From: Elysia crispata
Lineage: Eukaryota > Mollusca > Gastropoda > Plakobranchidae
Assembly (NCBI GenBank): GCA_033675545.1
Contig: JAWDGP010005296.1
Location: 98,501-162,500, forward strand
DNA: 64,000 nt
Direction of reading: 5' to 3'
Below are positions 1 through 44,924 of the stretch, piece by piece. The notes under the pieces are model-generated. The model did not search any database, was not told where the DNA came from, and saw only the letters and a list, made by a program, of their open reading frames with translations. The stretch's first letter is position 1. Every line of letters starts with the position of its first letter. The translations under genes and the position numbers were made by a program.

Positions 1-403
1 TGTTCTAAAGAAGTGCAACTTTGCAAATTCTGGCACCCGATTGTTTTCTAACTTTTGATGTTTAGGAAAAATAACAATGTTGAGAGTCTCTTAAATGTGA
101 TTAATTCGTTTTTCTTCAACACTTTCGACTACAAAAACCAAAACGTACATATTCCACTTTATTTATATTATCAATATACGGTATTCTGTACATTACATTC
201 AAAAAGATATCGAAAAGACTTACCCAGAAATCTTGAATGGCATAATTAATCAATATTTGTTCTTCTTTAAGAGTGGTTGAAAGATGATATCCGAATAAAT
301 GTGCCTTAAAAGCAAATATTAATACTTATGAAAAATGGAACATAATCGAAACTAATCGTTAAATTCATATTAAAATTGTCACTAAACCTGCAACCTGACT
401 TAC

Positions 404-33795
<33,392 letters not shown>

Positions 33796-34196
33796 CTTGA
33801 TCGTTTACACGCTGGCAAACAATACGCAAACAGAAACGATTGTCGTAAATCCGACAAAATAATAAGCGTGAACCTTTGTGCTAGAAAACTGGTAAGGCCA
33901 AGATTGGTCTCTCGTAAAAACAAAGCAGTTATGAGGGAGTTCACTTATCTTTTTTATATATTGTGCTAACTCGACGACCTTCTTTTTAGTAATTTCATCT
34001 AAATCACCAACAAATTTGTACACCAGCAATCTTTAATCCCATCTCCGACCAGATTACAGCACTTGTATTAGAGTTTATATCAGTGTAGGCCTCTTACTCC
34101 GTTTGTTACTTTTCTTTCGTATCTTTCCCTTTCCACTCACCACTCATCCCACTGGAATTTCTTCACCTAAGTTTCTGTTTTCACACTCTTCTCTAG

Positions 34197-34282
<86 letters not shown>

Positions 34283-34790
34283 AAGACAACTGATAAAAGT
34301 CAGACGTAAAAAAAAGGGAAGAAAAAAACATATAATGATATAGGGCCTACTTTATACGCCGTTTTGTTTCTTCTTATTATTAGCTATGAAATATGCGCTC
34401 ATTGGACTGCCATTTTTTTCCCTTCTTTTAACATTAGAGAATAGTGGTAATCCTGCACTTTGAAATAGAAGTCTCTATTTTTTTTAAAAAATCAGCATCT
34501 TTAGCCATATGATATTGCAAATCGCTATCCCTGTTGCCTCACATGATCTTTTCTTTTCATCAACATTAAAAAGAAGGTAGAAAAACGCAATATTCGACCT
34601 GTTGGTGCGATGTCGCAAAACAGCGATTGTCGATTATTGTTTTGAAGAACAGAGTATTGCTGTCATGGCGCACTCCTCCACGGCGCTGATTCCACAATGC
34701 AGCAAGCGAAGCGGGCGGAGAGGAAACTTAAGGAGGGCAGAGGCATGCGAGAGCGGTTGCCCTCCTGTTATTTTACTACTAGAACTAACC
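33796..34790. promoter_or_regulatory. Head-to-head interval between PDXDC1 and MFSD6L
   Basis: Lies between the minus-strand PDXDC1 start and the plus-strand candidate first exon of MFSD6L, about 1 kb. It holds a (CT)n array at 34198-34279. The right part (about 34660-34800) is visibly GC-richer than its surroundings and contains several CG dinucleotides, as in an animal promoter. A shared bidirectional promoter is an inference from the arrangement. Confidence 0.4.
34198..34279. repeat. (CT)n microsatellite
   Basis: About 41 CT units inside the presumed promoter interval. On the PDXDC1 sense strand it is (GA)n and lies upstream of the start codon. Confidence 0.98.
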
Positions 34791-34816
34791 ATGGCTACCG
34801 CAAGGGTAGATCAATT
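34660..34816 (+). other. Candidate 5' UTR first exon of MFSD6L with upstream ORF start
   Basis: GC-richer plus-strand segment ending in a strong donor (GTAAGT at 34817). An ATG in an ideal context (ACC-ATG-G) at 34791 opens MATARVDQ plus two bases. Spliced to the acceptor at 40866 it would read 13 further codons (FLGVAAVSTEDQI) and stop, giving a 21-codon upstream ORF before the MFSD6L start at 41069. The left end is unknown. The link to MFSD6L rests only on strand, order and splice signals. Confidence 0.35.
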
Positions 34817-35623
34817 GTAAGTTGTTTTTTTAAAGGAACTGAAATTTTTCGTGAGAACAATTATAATGACAAGAGAATATTTTCTAAACTATTTGTGTAC
34901 CTTTCGAAGATTTTAAAATGGTCTGATTCTGTGTGCTTTCATTTTTTGTCTTTATTTGTATAATTATATTATATATCGTGCTCTCGCCCTATTTGAGAAA
35001 ATTGAAACATGAGCGGATTGATATAATTGTTTGTTTTTTTTGGGGGGGGTTTAAATACATATTATAATATCCATTATTCAAATGCATAATTTTATTCTTT
35101 TTAATAATGACCCTCCATTGGACTAAACCGGTAGTAATAATTTTAGATTACAACATTATAGACCTATATGGCTCTGTTTTGTGAGGTGCGTGTTTTTTGT
35201 TGTTTTTTTTTAAATAAAAACAGCTCTTAGGCATAGTCTATAATTATAAAAGTAGAAATGAGATAGTTTTTTTTTTAATCACATGTCCCATCGATGAGTG
35301 GCAGTTTCTCATAAACCGTTCATTGACGACATGTATAAAGTCGAAAAATTATATTGCTGTATTAAGTTGCGACAAAAATTTAATCATCGGTGTCACGTGA
35401 TCATCAAATTTAATTTTTTTTTTCCCAACATAACCACTAAACCTACTTTATGAACACGCACGTGCGGATGTGTGAGTACCGGTATGTGGTTATTTTGTCT
35501 TATTATTTTAAAGCTCTAGTCCAGCGAACGTCGGTCTGTTTCAATAGTTGCCGGAACTGTAACAAATAACCTTAAAATGTAATTCCCTAAATAGCTCACA
35601 TTAATAACACTAAAATACAAGCA

Positions 35624-35845
<222 letters not shown>

Positions 35846-38715
35846 AAGAAGGCTAAAAGGTTAAAAATGCCTTTGAGGACCTGAAAATGTAGACCCATAA
35901 TTGAAAATATTTCAAACTTAATTGTGAAAGGTAAGAGGATCATCTGTTCCTCTACGATTTAATAATACAATCACAAGTGAGAATCATCTTAAATAACCAC
36001 AGCCATCTAAGTGATCTAGGGTTAAAACAATACCAATGGAGGTCTACGAGAAAAAGGATAGGCTTGAGAAGAGAGCTAGCTTAGTCGAGCTGGGTTTGCC
36101 CTCCTTTAATAAGCCCCGTTTTTTGTCTACCGGAATCAAGGCATCCACGCAGCAAGCTCTCTAGTCTGAATTTTTTTAAGTAATAGGAAAGAAAGGTCAA
36201 TTTTATTAACCTTTCACTATATTTGTCCCCCAAATTTATAAAAAAAATAAACACTCATGCTTTAAATAAAGATTAGATTTGGTAAAATGACAGTATGGTT
36301 ACCTCAAAGAGATCGATGGTCTGAATGCGTGTGTATGACAATAGCCTAATAAGAATAAGCGTAATCTGATTAAAAAAACAAAAAAAAAAACAAAACCACT
36401 GAACTATTAAATTTGAAAAGTCCAGAGCGGCTGAAAAGTGGACAGCTATGAATCTTAGCGAGGCAGTATATCTCCAAGCCTTTTTCTTCCGGAAATTCGT
36501 AGCTCTATAATGAGCGTTTAGACGGATCTTTAAATAGCTTGGTTAAGTACAGAATTTTCTGATTTTCTCTTTTGTACAATAATGCTTCACCACAATGTAA
36601 TTGATGATAACAAACATTGCTGAAAGAGATGTTTCTGGCGGCTGTGAAATTGAAGATGTGTGAGTTTTCTTTCATTCACCAAAATTTCACCGCCCGCATC
36701 ACAGCGCTTTTGCTCAAAGCTGTGGAGCACATAATTATGTGTGACACGCAATGTCGATTCTCTTTGTTTCCTAATGATATTGTGGGATAGGTACCTTTGG
36801 TTCATTGATAAAACAATGGTAACAGTATTTCATAGTTAATAATTTTAATAATAGCCTGATTCCCCGTTTAATTCCCCTTATTACTTCTTTAAGTCCACCC
36901 GTCATTAAGTCTTGAGGTAAAGGTATAAAGTTGCACTCAATGATCCCCAGCAGCCATGAGTCAGCGTGATCATGAGTTGGGTCAGAAACGCTTGGGAAAT
37001 CCCTAACATCAAAATCCAACGAATCAGCTTAGTGACGCATTAGATACGTCAGTAGGAAGACCATTCCCATCTAAAGAATATGCCAGAATTGGTCCCAAGT
37101 CCCCATCCTTCCATATGAGTCACCGATGACGCCCACAATATGCCCACATATCAAAATGAGTAGCATTTTTTGCATCACACAGAGAAACCTTGGTATTAAG
37201 AATACTGCATTTTTCAAGCTTCTCAACGTTGGACGCATTAAAGTAGCATCATCTCTGGCGAAATATAAAAAGTAGTTTTTAAATAGCGAGAGGAAGTGTA
37301 AATTTATTTACCTTCAAATACCGTTTTATACCTTTTTTTTTAAATAAAGGTATAATTTTAAGTGCCGATTTGTTAGGGTTGTTCCTCCCCCTAGACAAAT
37401 TGTGGCATCTGTTTTTATTAAAGGATTATCAACGGTTTGATCTCTTCATAATGAGTTAAAGAAAAAACTTCATTCACCTTAACGTCCTCGGTTCATCTGA
37501 TTGCTCTTTTTCTTCAATAAAAAATTAGGGCAGGTTGGGGGACTGCTAATCAAGTTTTATACTTCATCTTCAATTCTCAATGTCTTGTAAAATCACTTTC
37601 TGATACAACAAAGACATGTTATAAATGTTAAATTTTTGTCGTGATCACTATGATTCTGATTTTTACTCTAAAAAATCTCAAAAGCAGATGTATCCTCACA
37701 CCTGTGTGGGACGGGTGAAAATAGTTAAATTATAAGAAGATTTTACAAAGTGATAAACTGACTGACTTGGGTGGTCTTCAGACGATTTTACAAGGTACAT
37801 AGTGTGACAATTCAGGACAAAATTTAGTCTAGACACTTCTACTGCTGAAAGTATTACTAGTTCCGGTATGCATCTCACCGGAAATTGAGCGTGTTGTTGT
37901 TCTTTCGGCTCGTTGGTTGGACAAACCTGTTGCAATGAGCAATACACTCTGCAAGTTGCTTGAACTCTTTCGAAAGCATACAGAGCCTTGTACTAATGGT
38001 AGGCGAATCTAATTTATACCTTGAATGTTCGTATTTTAGTAAGGATTATGATGTTAAAATGATGCTTAGATCCGGATCTTTGAATGAAAATGTTGCACCT
38101 TTTAAAACTAAGGTGTGTGCTAGAATTAGATCATTCCATGATAATAACAATACGAGTTGATTAGCAGGAATAGAATGAAGTTCTCCAACTTTGCAATCTA
38201 GCAGTAGCAATCTTATATCCTTGCAAACATTTGAACCCTAATTAACCTATAGATTCCATAGAAATCTTCTGTCATATATGCACTTGAAGCTCTTACAAGG
38301 GCAAATATGCAGATATCGGACCAACGTTTGAATTTTGCAAGTGTTATAAATTTAATTGGTTACTTTAATTGTTAAATAATAACCTGAGTTTCATAGACGG
38401 TACCTATCTGTAATGCTTCACTAAACTACTAAAGATTGCTTTAGTCTCATCAGGCATGAAGAGCATGGAAAGTATTCCCTATGCATTTTTGTATTTGTCT
38501 GTCATCCAGTTCCAGGTTAGATCTTGGCAAATGCATAGCTGGTAGAATCTAGTGCCACAGCGCTTCAAATTAATCTAAATCACATATTTGACTTTCACAT
38601 TGGTGCCCATTTAATATACTGTAAAGTTTGAATTTTGATGATAAAACCGGTAAAATGCTTTTAATTTTGTTCCAAACTCTACATCCAATTATATCTTTCA
38701 TTGATACAACTGTCA
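35846..38715. other. Upstream intron or intergenic DNA of MFSD6L, nothing supported
   Basis: Two adjacent minus-strand open frames (36587-36805 and 36771-37019) read fairly protein-like but match nothing recognised and lack splice context. No other structure was found. Confidence 0.4.
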
Positions 38716-40140
38716 GTGTCACATCTTTAGCCATGATTTGTGGTATAATTGACTTGCTGGATAAATTTTAGGTTTGTCTCTACTAATCTGCTGAGCAGAA
38801 CATCAGATTTTGGGTTTAAAATCATCAGTGGGTTGGACGGTGACTTGACATCTCTAGGCACAGGCTTGCTTGATTGTTCTGCTACTCATCTCAGTTATGG
38901 AGTATCAGTTGTGTGGAAAGACCTTCTACACCAATACTCCAGGACCACCTTTTCTTCTTTGGAGATACACCCCTGATTACTTCTACTGCTACTACTTTTG
39001 CTATTGACTATAGATCTTGACTTCAGTAGAAAGTAAACTTCATTGGTGTCAGAAGTGGCAAACCCGCTCCTGGGTCTAGATTGGAATTAAGATCTAGAAT
39101 CTAGATTTTGTGTAGTTAAGGTTTGTTTTGCTCTCACTGAGCCAGCACATATTGCAGCTTGGTCTGAGTTCATTCAATCGGATCTAGTCTATATCTAGAT
39201 ATATGTTACTTTTTTTCTCAAATGAAGGTGGATGGATTTTTTTTTTCATTTTGGCCGTGATTTGATATTATATGAGTCTAAATTTTGAATCGAGACTGAA
39301 TTAGAAACCTATGCCTAGATTGATAACTCAATTACAAAGGCAGGGTGCAGGCTATAACATTCCAGCTCATGAAGGTGACTTATTTGGGTGGGGAGAGGGG
39401 GGGGGGGAAGAAAGGGGTGGACTTTAATTCATGATGATCCAAAGATGGATAATTCCAGTCATGAAATCCAGGTGACGACATGTAGGGTAGTGGTTTCACC
39501 CCTTTCACTAGGTCTGCTGGCGCAGCTTGCTGCCAATTTTGGTGGCTTTTTAAAATGTTTTGGGTACATGGGGGTAAAGAACAAATGTTTTCCAGAGGGA
39601 TGTTTCTGCAGAATATTATCCGGCTAGGGATAAATATTGGGGTATCAGTTATGAAGATAATTTGGTAATACCAAAATCTGAGGTCTATCATAGATAGACA
39701 TGGCCTTTCTATGAATATGGGTATAGAGAACATTCCTATATGGAGCATTGGAGGGTCAAGGACCTCAGGAAGCTAATTTGGATAGGGATGCAGTAAAATG
39801 GTTGTACCGATCGCTCTTCCAACTTACAGAATTAAACCTTGTTATTCACTTATTGAATGAGGACAAAAAGGGCAAATTCCTCCATTTTACTTTGACCAGA
39901 CTGGCATTAAAATTGGTCACTAATTCATTACAGGAAATAGGATTGTTAAGTTTTGGGGAAATAAGTAGCATCCTCTGCAGAAGGTTGAACTTCAAGGATG
40001 GTAGAATTGAGGCGGCTCGGATGTGTTTGAACAATGCCTGCCAAGAAACAGGGGAATCGCATCAGTGGGCAGATCATCTTGGGGACATTGGTTCTGTATT
40101 GGACGAAAGGAAAGGGAGGCGCAAGGGCTGTAGAACCTAG
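38716..40140 (+). mobile_element. Truncated Ty3/Gypsy-like LTR retroelement fossil (5' LTR and gag-like part)
   Basis: A primer-binding-site-like TGGTGTCAGAAGTGG (39044-39058), complementary to a tRNA-Leu-type 3' end, lies one base after a CA that would close a 5' LTR. The LTR start is uncertain; about 38.7 kb would give an LTR of roughly 0.3 kb. Downstream, to about 40140, there is a gag-like region with the capsid pattern R-x-AARM-x-L followed by QETGES-x-Q-x-WAD. No pol region or second LTR was found before the MFSD6L coding exon, so the element is truncated and broken. The retained protein-like sequence suggests moderate rather than great age. It sits in the presumed first intron of MFSD6L in the same orientation. 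Confidence 0.6.
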
Positions 40141-40866
40141 ATTAGTCATATGTTTCTGACATTTGCGGACAGCCGTGTTTAAAGTGATTTTAAATAAATA
40201 TTAATTTTTAGAAATTTATTAAAAATCAGAACTTTGGACTTTTGCAAAAATAAATCTAGTTTCTAACATGCAAAGCATCGTCTTCTCCTAATGATACCAA
40301 CCTGGACTGCAAAATTCAAATCAATCATCTTGAGAAAGATTTCTGAAACTTATCTTATCAAGACATCAATATTTTAATAGGCAAGCTCTAGATTTATTCC
40401 TCAAGTTGGACACACCCTCTTTGCATTTTGAGTAATGCCTTCAATTAGATCTTAAAAGCTCAAGGTATGCAGATTCTCAGTCTAAAGCGCAAGGTTTAGA
40501 TCTAGTATTCGTGTAAGTTACCCAATTAGATTTAAAATAAGATAACTTGAATAGCAGTTGGCATTGTCATAAACGTCATTTACACTTGTACCAGTCATTT
40601 TGAACAATACGTTTTTGTTTTGTTTTTTCAGTACAATTTTTTTTCTATATAAGAAAAAATCCTTATGACTGGTTGAAATGAGAGAGAAATATGGATTGGA
40701 TAAAGTAATGAAAAGATGTCCCCAAGCAGTTGTGTTGTTTGAGTGACGAAAATGGAGATTAAGTTGTATTTTAATATTACTCACAAACTCTTTTTTGTAG
40801 CTATATAGAGTATGTAGACATACAATTTTTTTTAAAGCTTCCTCTTTTTTTCTTCTTGTCTTTCAG

Positions 40867-41068
40867 CCTAGGAGTAGCAGCAGTCTCCACTGAAGACCAA
40901 ATTTAGCTCTTCACCTGTAACTGATGCTCCATCTGCGTAAGGGATATCAAACAAGAAGAATTGGTCCTTCTCTGCAACCCACATTTTTTCTTCAAAAACT
41001 TTCGACTTAAGTTTTAAAAGATTACACGCAACTTTTTTTCTACAAGGGAAGGTAAAATAAAAGAAAAG
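40867..41068 (+). other. MFSD6L: 5' UTR part of MFSD6L coding exon
   Basis: A T/C-rich tract ending CTTGTCTTTCAG at 40866 is a strong acceptor, followed by 202 bases without an in-frame start before the ATG at 41069. This is the normal layout of an untranslated leader continuing into the first coding exon. Confidence 0.6.
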
Positions 41069-41851
41069 ATGGCTCGTGGAATGGAAACAGTTAACATTTC
41101 TAAAGCTGCCACAACAACCAACCTGTTTTATCTTTTCTTCCATGGAGGCAAAGCTGCCATAGTGCCTTTCTTGACCCTGTTCTTTCGCCTTGTTGGACTC
41201 ACCCCTTTGGAGGCTGGACTGATCATTGCCGCAAAGACCTTAACAGGTCTTATATGGGCCCCGCTGTGGGCTCGATGTGCCTCTGCATATAGCCGGCATC
41301 GCTTTGTGCTCATGCTTTCCCTGTTCATGATGATGTTGACATATCTAAGCTTGCCAATCCTTTACACACAAGTTTCAAGGCCTGAGGACTGTCGACCAAA
41401 TAACCTTTCACGGAATGACAGTGGGGTTGGGGTAAATGGCATGGAGCCATGGGTGAACCAACTTCTGCATCCTGAAGATAAGGATAAAGATATGAGCCAA
41501 CCAAAAACCACCACTCCAGCTTCTACAAAGCCTCCAACACAACCACCCATCCCAACAAATATTTCAACTGGAAATTTCAGTACTTCTGAAAACTCTACTG
41601 ATATACTTTCTCAAGCACTTTTGAATGAGACCTCAGTCACTCAGAACCTCACTATGTTTTCTCCTTCGCCACCCGAAGGAACCACTCCAGAAGATGAAGA
41701 ACTGCATGATGTGCTCTCTGAAGTCTTTAAAGATTTTAACATATCTTCATCAGATATTTTGTATGATATTCTTCAGGAGAAATTGCCAGGCAAGATCACA
41801 AGAAAGCAGGCTAGGGAAATGTATAATCTTTTCCTGGGAGAAAAAAAAAAT
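41069..41851 (+). CDS. MFSD6L: MFSD6L coding exon 1
   Basis: Encodes residues 1-261: three hydrophobic segments (about 16-45, 47-65, 72-98), then the glycosylated Thr/Pro loop, ending LGEKKN at donor GTAAGA. Without the splice, the frame would stop eight codons on. Confidence 0.93.
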
Positions 41852-43320
41852 GTAAGATATAAATATGTCTTAAACTAATCAAAAGGTTGAAAGATATTAA
41901 GAATTGCAAAGTGTTCTATAATTTATCTTGATGCTCACAATTTACCTTTGTGACAGATAATTATTAACTCCTATCATAACTGACTTATCTTTTCAGTATA
42001 TTTTTTATTTCTTGATCTCTTTTTAAGTTACAACAATGTTTATTCCTTCCATGTTTATAAATGATGGTATATTTTTTTTAAATTTTATATTTGATAGATA
42101 CATTATCTTTAGGAAAAAAAGACATAAAAACAATGAAGAAATTACTAAAACATGTTTGTTTGTTTTTTCTAAAGGTTCAAAAAAGGTCAGCTGATGGAGA
42201 TGAAAAGCAGCCCAAAAACCAATTTAATGCTGAAATAAGAAAATTCGGGAACAAAGTTTCAGATAGTCTGGAATCAATCAAGTCATCTCTACGAGAAGAT
42301 AAATTACTTCTCTTCCTGGTCATCCTTGCTGTAATTGTGGGAGGCGAGATATTCTCTTCTCCGGTTGAAAAAGTGGCAGATGATTCGTGGTTTGACTTCC
42401 TAAACCGTATTGATGATCTCGAGCGTTATGGCCAGCAGAGATTTTGGGGATCTGTGGCTTTTGTTTTAGTACCCATCACTGTGACAGTGGCTGTAAACAA
42501 CACACCATGTTTCTTACCCTACAACATCCATCACTTTCTCCTGCACTTTTATGTTTTCACCATTTGCATGTGTGGAGCTCTAATGGTGTCCTGCTGCTAC
42601 CCTGTGCCTCCTCCAACCACTGGTCACTCATCCAGCAAAATATGCAAGAGCTTGAGCCTTGCTTTTTGTGATTGCAGAGGTTTTTTCTTCTCTGTGACCC
42701 TTCTGCTCACAGGTATGGTGTATGCTAGTTACCACAACTTCTTGTTTTGGAGGATCCAGGACCTGGGTGGGAGTGAGCTTGTCATGGGATTCTGTGTATC
42801 TCTCTCAGCTTTTGGAGAGATCCCCATGCTGATCTTCAGCAATCTCTTGGTAAAGCGCTTGGGCCACTCTTGGATGGTATCTCTGTGCTTGTTGATTTTA
42901 GCTGTGCGTTTGCTTGGTTATGCCTTCATTCCAGTGGCATGGGCAGTAGCACCTGTTGAACTCACTCATGGATTTACCCATACTGCCCTTTGGTTTGCAG
43001 TGCTTAGCCACGAGGATTTCAACTCTGCCGGTTCCCTAGATCGAAGCTTGCGTACAGTGCTGTCTTCTCTTTACTTTGGCATTGGTTTTGCAGTTGGTAG
43101 CATTTTTTCTGGTTTCATCTACTACGTCTATGGGTCTAATGAGCTTTTTTGGGGACTGAGTGCTGTGATTGGAATTTGGATGATTCTATTCTCCCTTGTA
43201 CAGAGATGTCTACCGAAAAAAGAGAAGATTCGTTACATCAAGCTTTTACGTAATAGTGACTCAGACAACTCTGATGAAGATGATGATGACTGGTTAGAAA
43301 TGGCCTTAAAAGAGCATTAG
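41069..43320 (+). CDS. MFSD6L: MFSD6L homologue, major facilitator superfamily transporter
   Basis: A 642-residue multi-pass membrane protein in two exons (41069-41851 and 42175-43320, phase 0 junction). Human MFSD6L is 586 residues. Matches include an N-terminal ISKA...FLTLFFRLVGL membrane segment, VEKVADDSWFDFL (human LEQVADDSLYEFL), NFLFWRIQDLGGSELVMGF (human NFLFWHMKDHGSGELVMGF) and a C-terminal LPKKEKIRYIKLL with an acidic tail. Three membrane segments precede a long loop (about residues 100-260) that is Thr/Pro-rich with eight N-glycosylation sequons; further hydrophobic segments follow in exon 2. The family's substrate is unknown; MFSD6 and MFSD6L belong to the LacY-like MFS_1_like group. 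The start has a good context (AAG-ATG-G) with stops upstream. Confidence 0.93.
42175..43320 (+). CDS. MFSD6L: MFSD6L coding exon 2
   Basis: Starts VQKRSADGDEK after the acceptor TTTTTTCTAAAG and ends at TAG 43318-43320. Encodes the remaining 381 residues with the conserved VADDS and NFLFW...GSELVMGF blocks, most of the membrane segments, and a cytosolic-type tail with an Asp/Glu run (NSDEDDDDWLEMALKEH). Confidence 0.93.
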   Translation, partial: VQKRSADGDEKQPKNQFNAEIRKFGNKVSDSLESIKSSLREDKLLLFLVILAVIVGGEIFSSPVEKVADDSWFDFLNRIDDLERYGQQRFWGSVAFVLVPITVTVAVNNTPCFLPYNIHHFLLHFYVFTICMCGALMVSCCYPVPPPTTGHSSSKICKSLSLAFCDCRGFFFSVTLLLTGMVYASYHNFLFWRIQDLGGSELVMGFCVSLSAFGEIPMLIFSNLLVKRLGHSWMVSLCLLILAVRLLGYAFIPVAWAVAPVELTHGFTHTALWFAVLSHEDFNSAGSLDRSLRTVLSSLYFGIGFAVGSIFSGFIYYVYGSNELFWGLSAVIGIWMILFSLVQRCLPKKEKIRYIKLLRNSDSDNSDEDDDDWLEMALKEH

Positions 43321-44322
43321 TTCGGCAGTTTTAAAAGTTGAGAGCTTTTCCATAACAGTGTGTGTGAGGTGTTTTGGGATGTATGCCAAGGTGAAACATA
43401 TTTTGTACCTTGGAAGGCATTATGCTTTTCACATTTTTAATTAATAATTTTCTTATATTTGTAAAGATGCTTTATACATTGAAACTAAAGCCTGAATGGG
43501 GTATCAAATATTCTGTTATTACATTTCATCCTGAATCATTTTACAGTTTTTAGTACATACAGTACCCATATATGTTGGATAGACTGAAAAGATGTAGAGC
43601 ACTAAATTTGGTCAGTTTTATGTTTTGTTTGTTGTTGTTGAATTTCAGAAGAAAAATATCATTTGAAAGATTTTTCATTTATACATAAAGAAGTGAAGAC
43701 CATTTTTCAAGTATGTTATCTAAATACAATATGGTAGTGTTAAATAAACATCCAGATTTAATAACTTTATAATACCCAAAAGACCAAAGAGTGTCCCTCG
43801 CCAGTGATTTAGAATTAAACATGGTAAGTCATAAAAGTTTTTATCTTTCCACAAAATTAGAAGTTTTAGAAATTTCAAGGAATTCAAAATCATTTGAATA
43901 TATATATATAATATATATATCCAAAATAATTCAACCAATTCTGTTGAATGCTGTGATGAGAAGTTCAATTGATAGGCACCTTAAATTTTTAAAAGCTGTT
44001 GTATTCTTTTTTTTTTTTGCTACAGTAAAATAGCATTTAATTATTCACTTCATAGCATAATGTATTTTTGCTTTGATATGCATATTATTATTGCTTACAT
44101 ATTTTGCTTTGTCGTAGCACATTAGTTAAGAGAAAGGATGATTACCTATCAAAGGGTTCATGGATTATAAAATTTGTACCATTTAAAAATGTTAAAGAAA
44201 AGTCAGTTGAAAGGTTTCTTGCCAATCAAAAAAAATAATAAAAAGTCTCAATTCCTGATGGACTTGCAGTGTGAGCTTTTCTCAGTATAATAAAACCTTC
44301 TCATCTTCCGAAATAAGACTTG

Positions 44323-44924
44323 CCTAAAGCCTACCATACACACAGAGGGAATGCTAGGCGTTGCACAAGATATGTGTGCAAGGCATTCTGAGCTGTGTTT
44401 TTTTTACGTACCACACACGCAGTGGGAAAACAAGGGGTGGGAATTTTGAGCTAACAGGGTCACGGAATCAATACACTGAGCAACATGTCGCGACACATTG
44501 CATCAGGCAGTTGATTCAGCAAGACAGTGGGGGGGGAAAAGGGGAAACCCAATGACAGCAACACATCCACATGGCTCAATGACCCAGATAGGGTTTTTTT
44601 TTAATTTTATTTTTTAAATCTTCTGTTCTATGAAACATTTTTGTATTATTTGGTATCAGTCTGCACTAGAATTTGGCGAGGAATTCAATTCTGAAACCTT
44701 TTTTAATGTCAGAGTCCGAAATTTTCAAGCCATTTTTTTATAGCTGGGCTGAGCCTGTCAGGCGCTGCACCAGAAATATCGGGCATAGCTTGATATTCTT
44801 GCGACATGTCCTATAAAACCAGGTTTTCCATGCGTTTTTCCCACACACGCAGTGGCTTAGCGCTTGACTCATGAAATCTGACCCATGCACCTTGTGCAAC
44901 CATGGTGTGTATGATGGCTTTAAG
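44323..44924. mobile_element. Foldback or MITE-like element with imperfect inverted arms
   Basis: The left end (AAAGCCTACCATACACAC from 44326) and the reverse complement of the right end (AAAGCCATCATACACAC) match with few differences. Inside them GTTGCACAAG (44360-44369) and CTTGTGCAAC (44891-44900) are exact inverted copies, and a GTGGGAAAA/TTTTTCCCAC pair and an ACATGTCGC pair lie further in. About 600 bp, no coding content, no clear target duplication. A nonautonomous DNA transposon fits best; the superfamily is not assigned. Confidence 0.5.

Noticed and set aside
36587-37019. Two overlapping minus-strand frames upstream of MFSD6L
   Set aside because: They read somewhat protein-like, but no domain, start context or splice sites could be supported.
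39388-39748. Host gene exons on either strand near 39.4-39.7 kb
   Set aside because: The stretch lies between the primer-binding site and the gag-like part of the LTR fossil and is better explained as part of that element.
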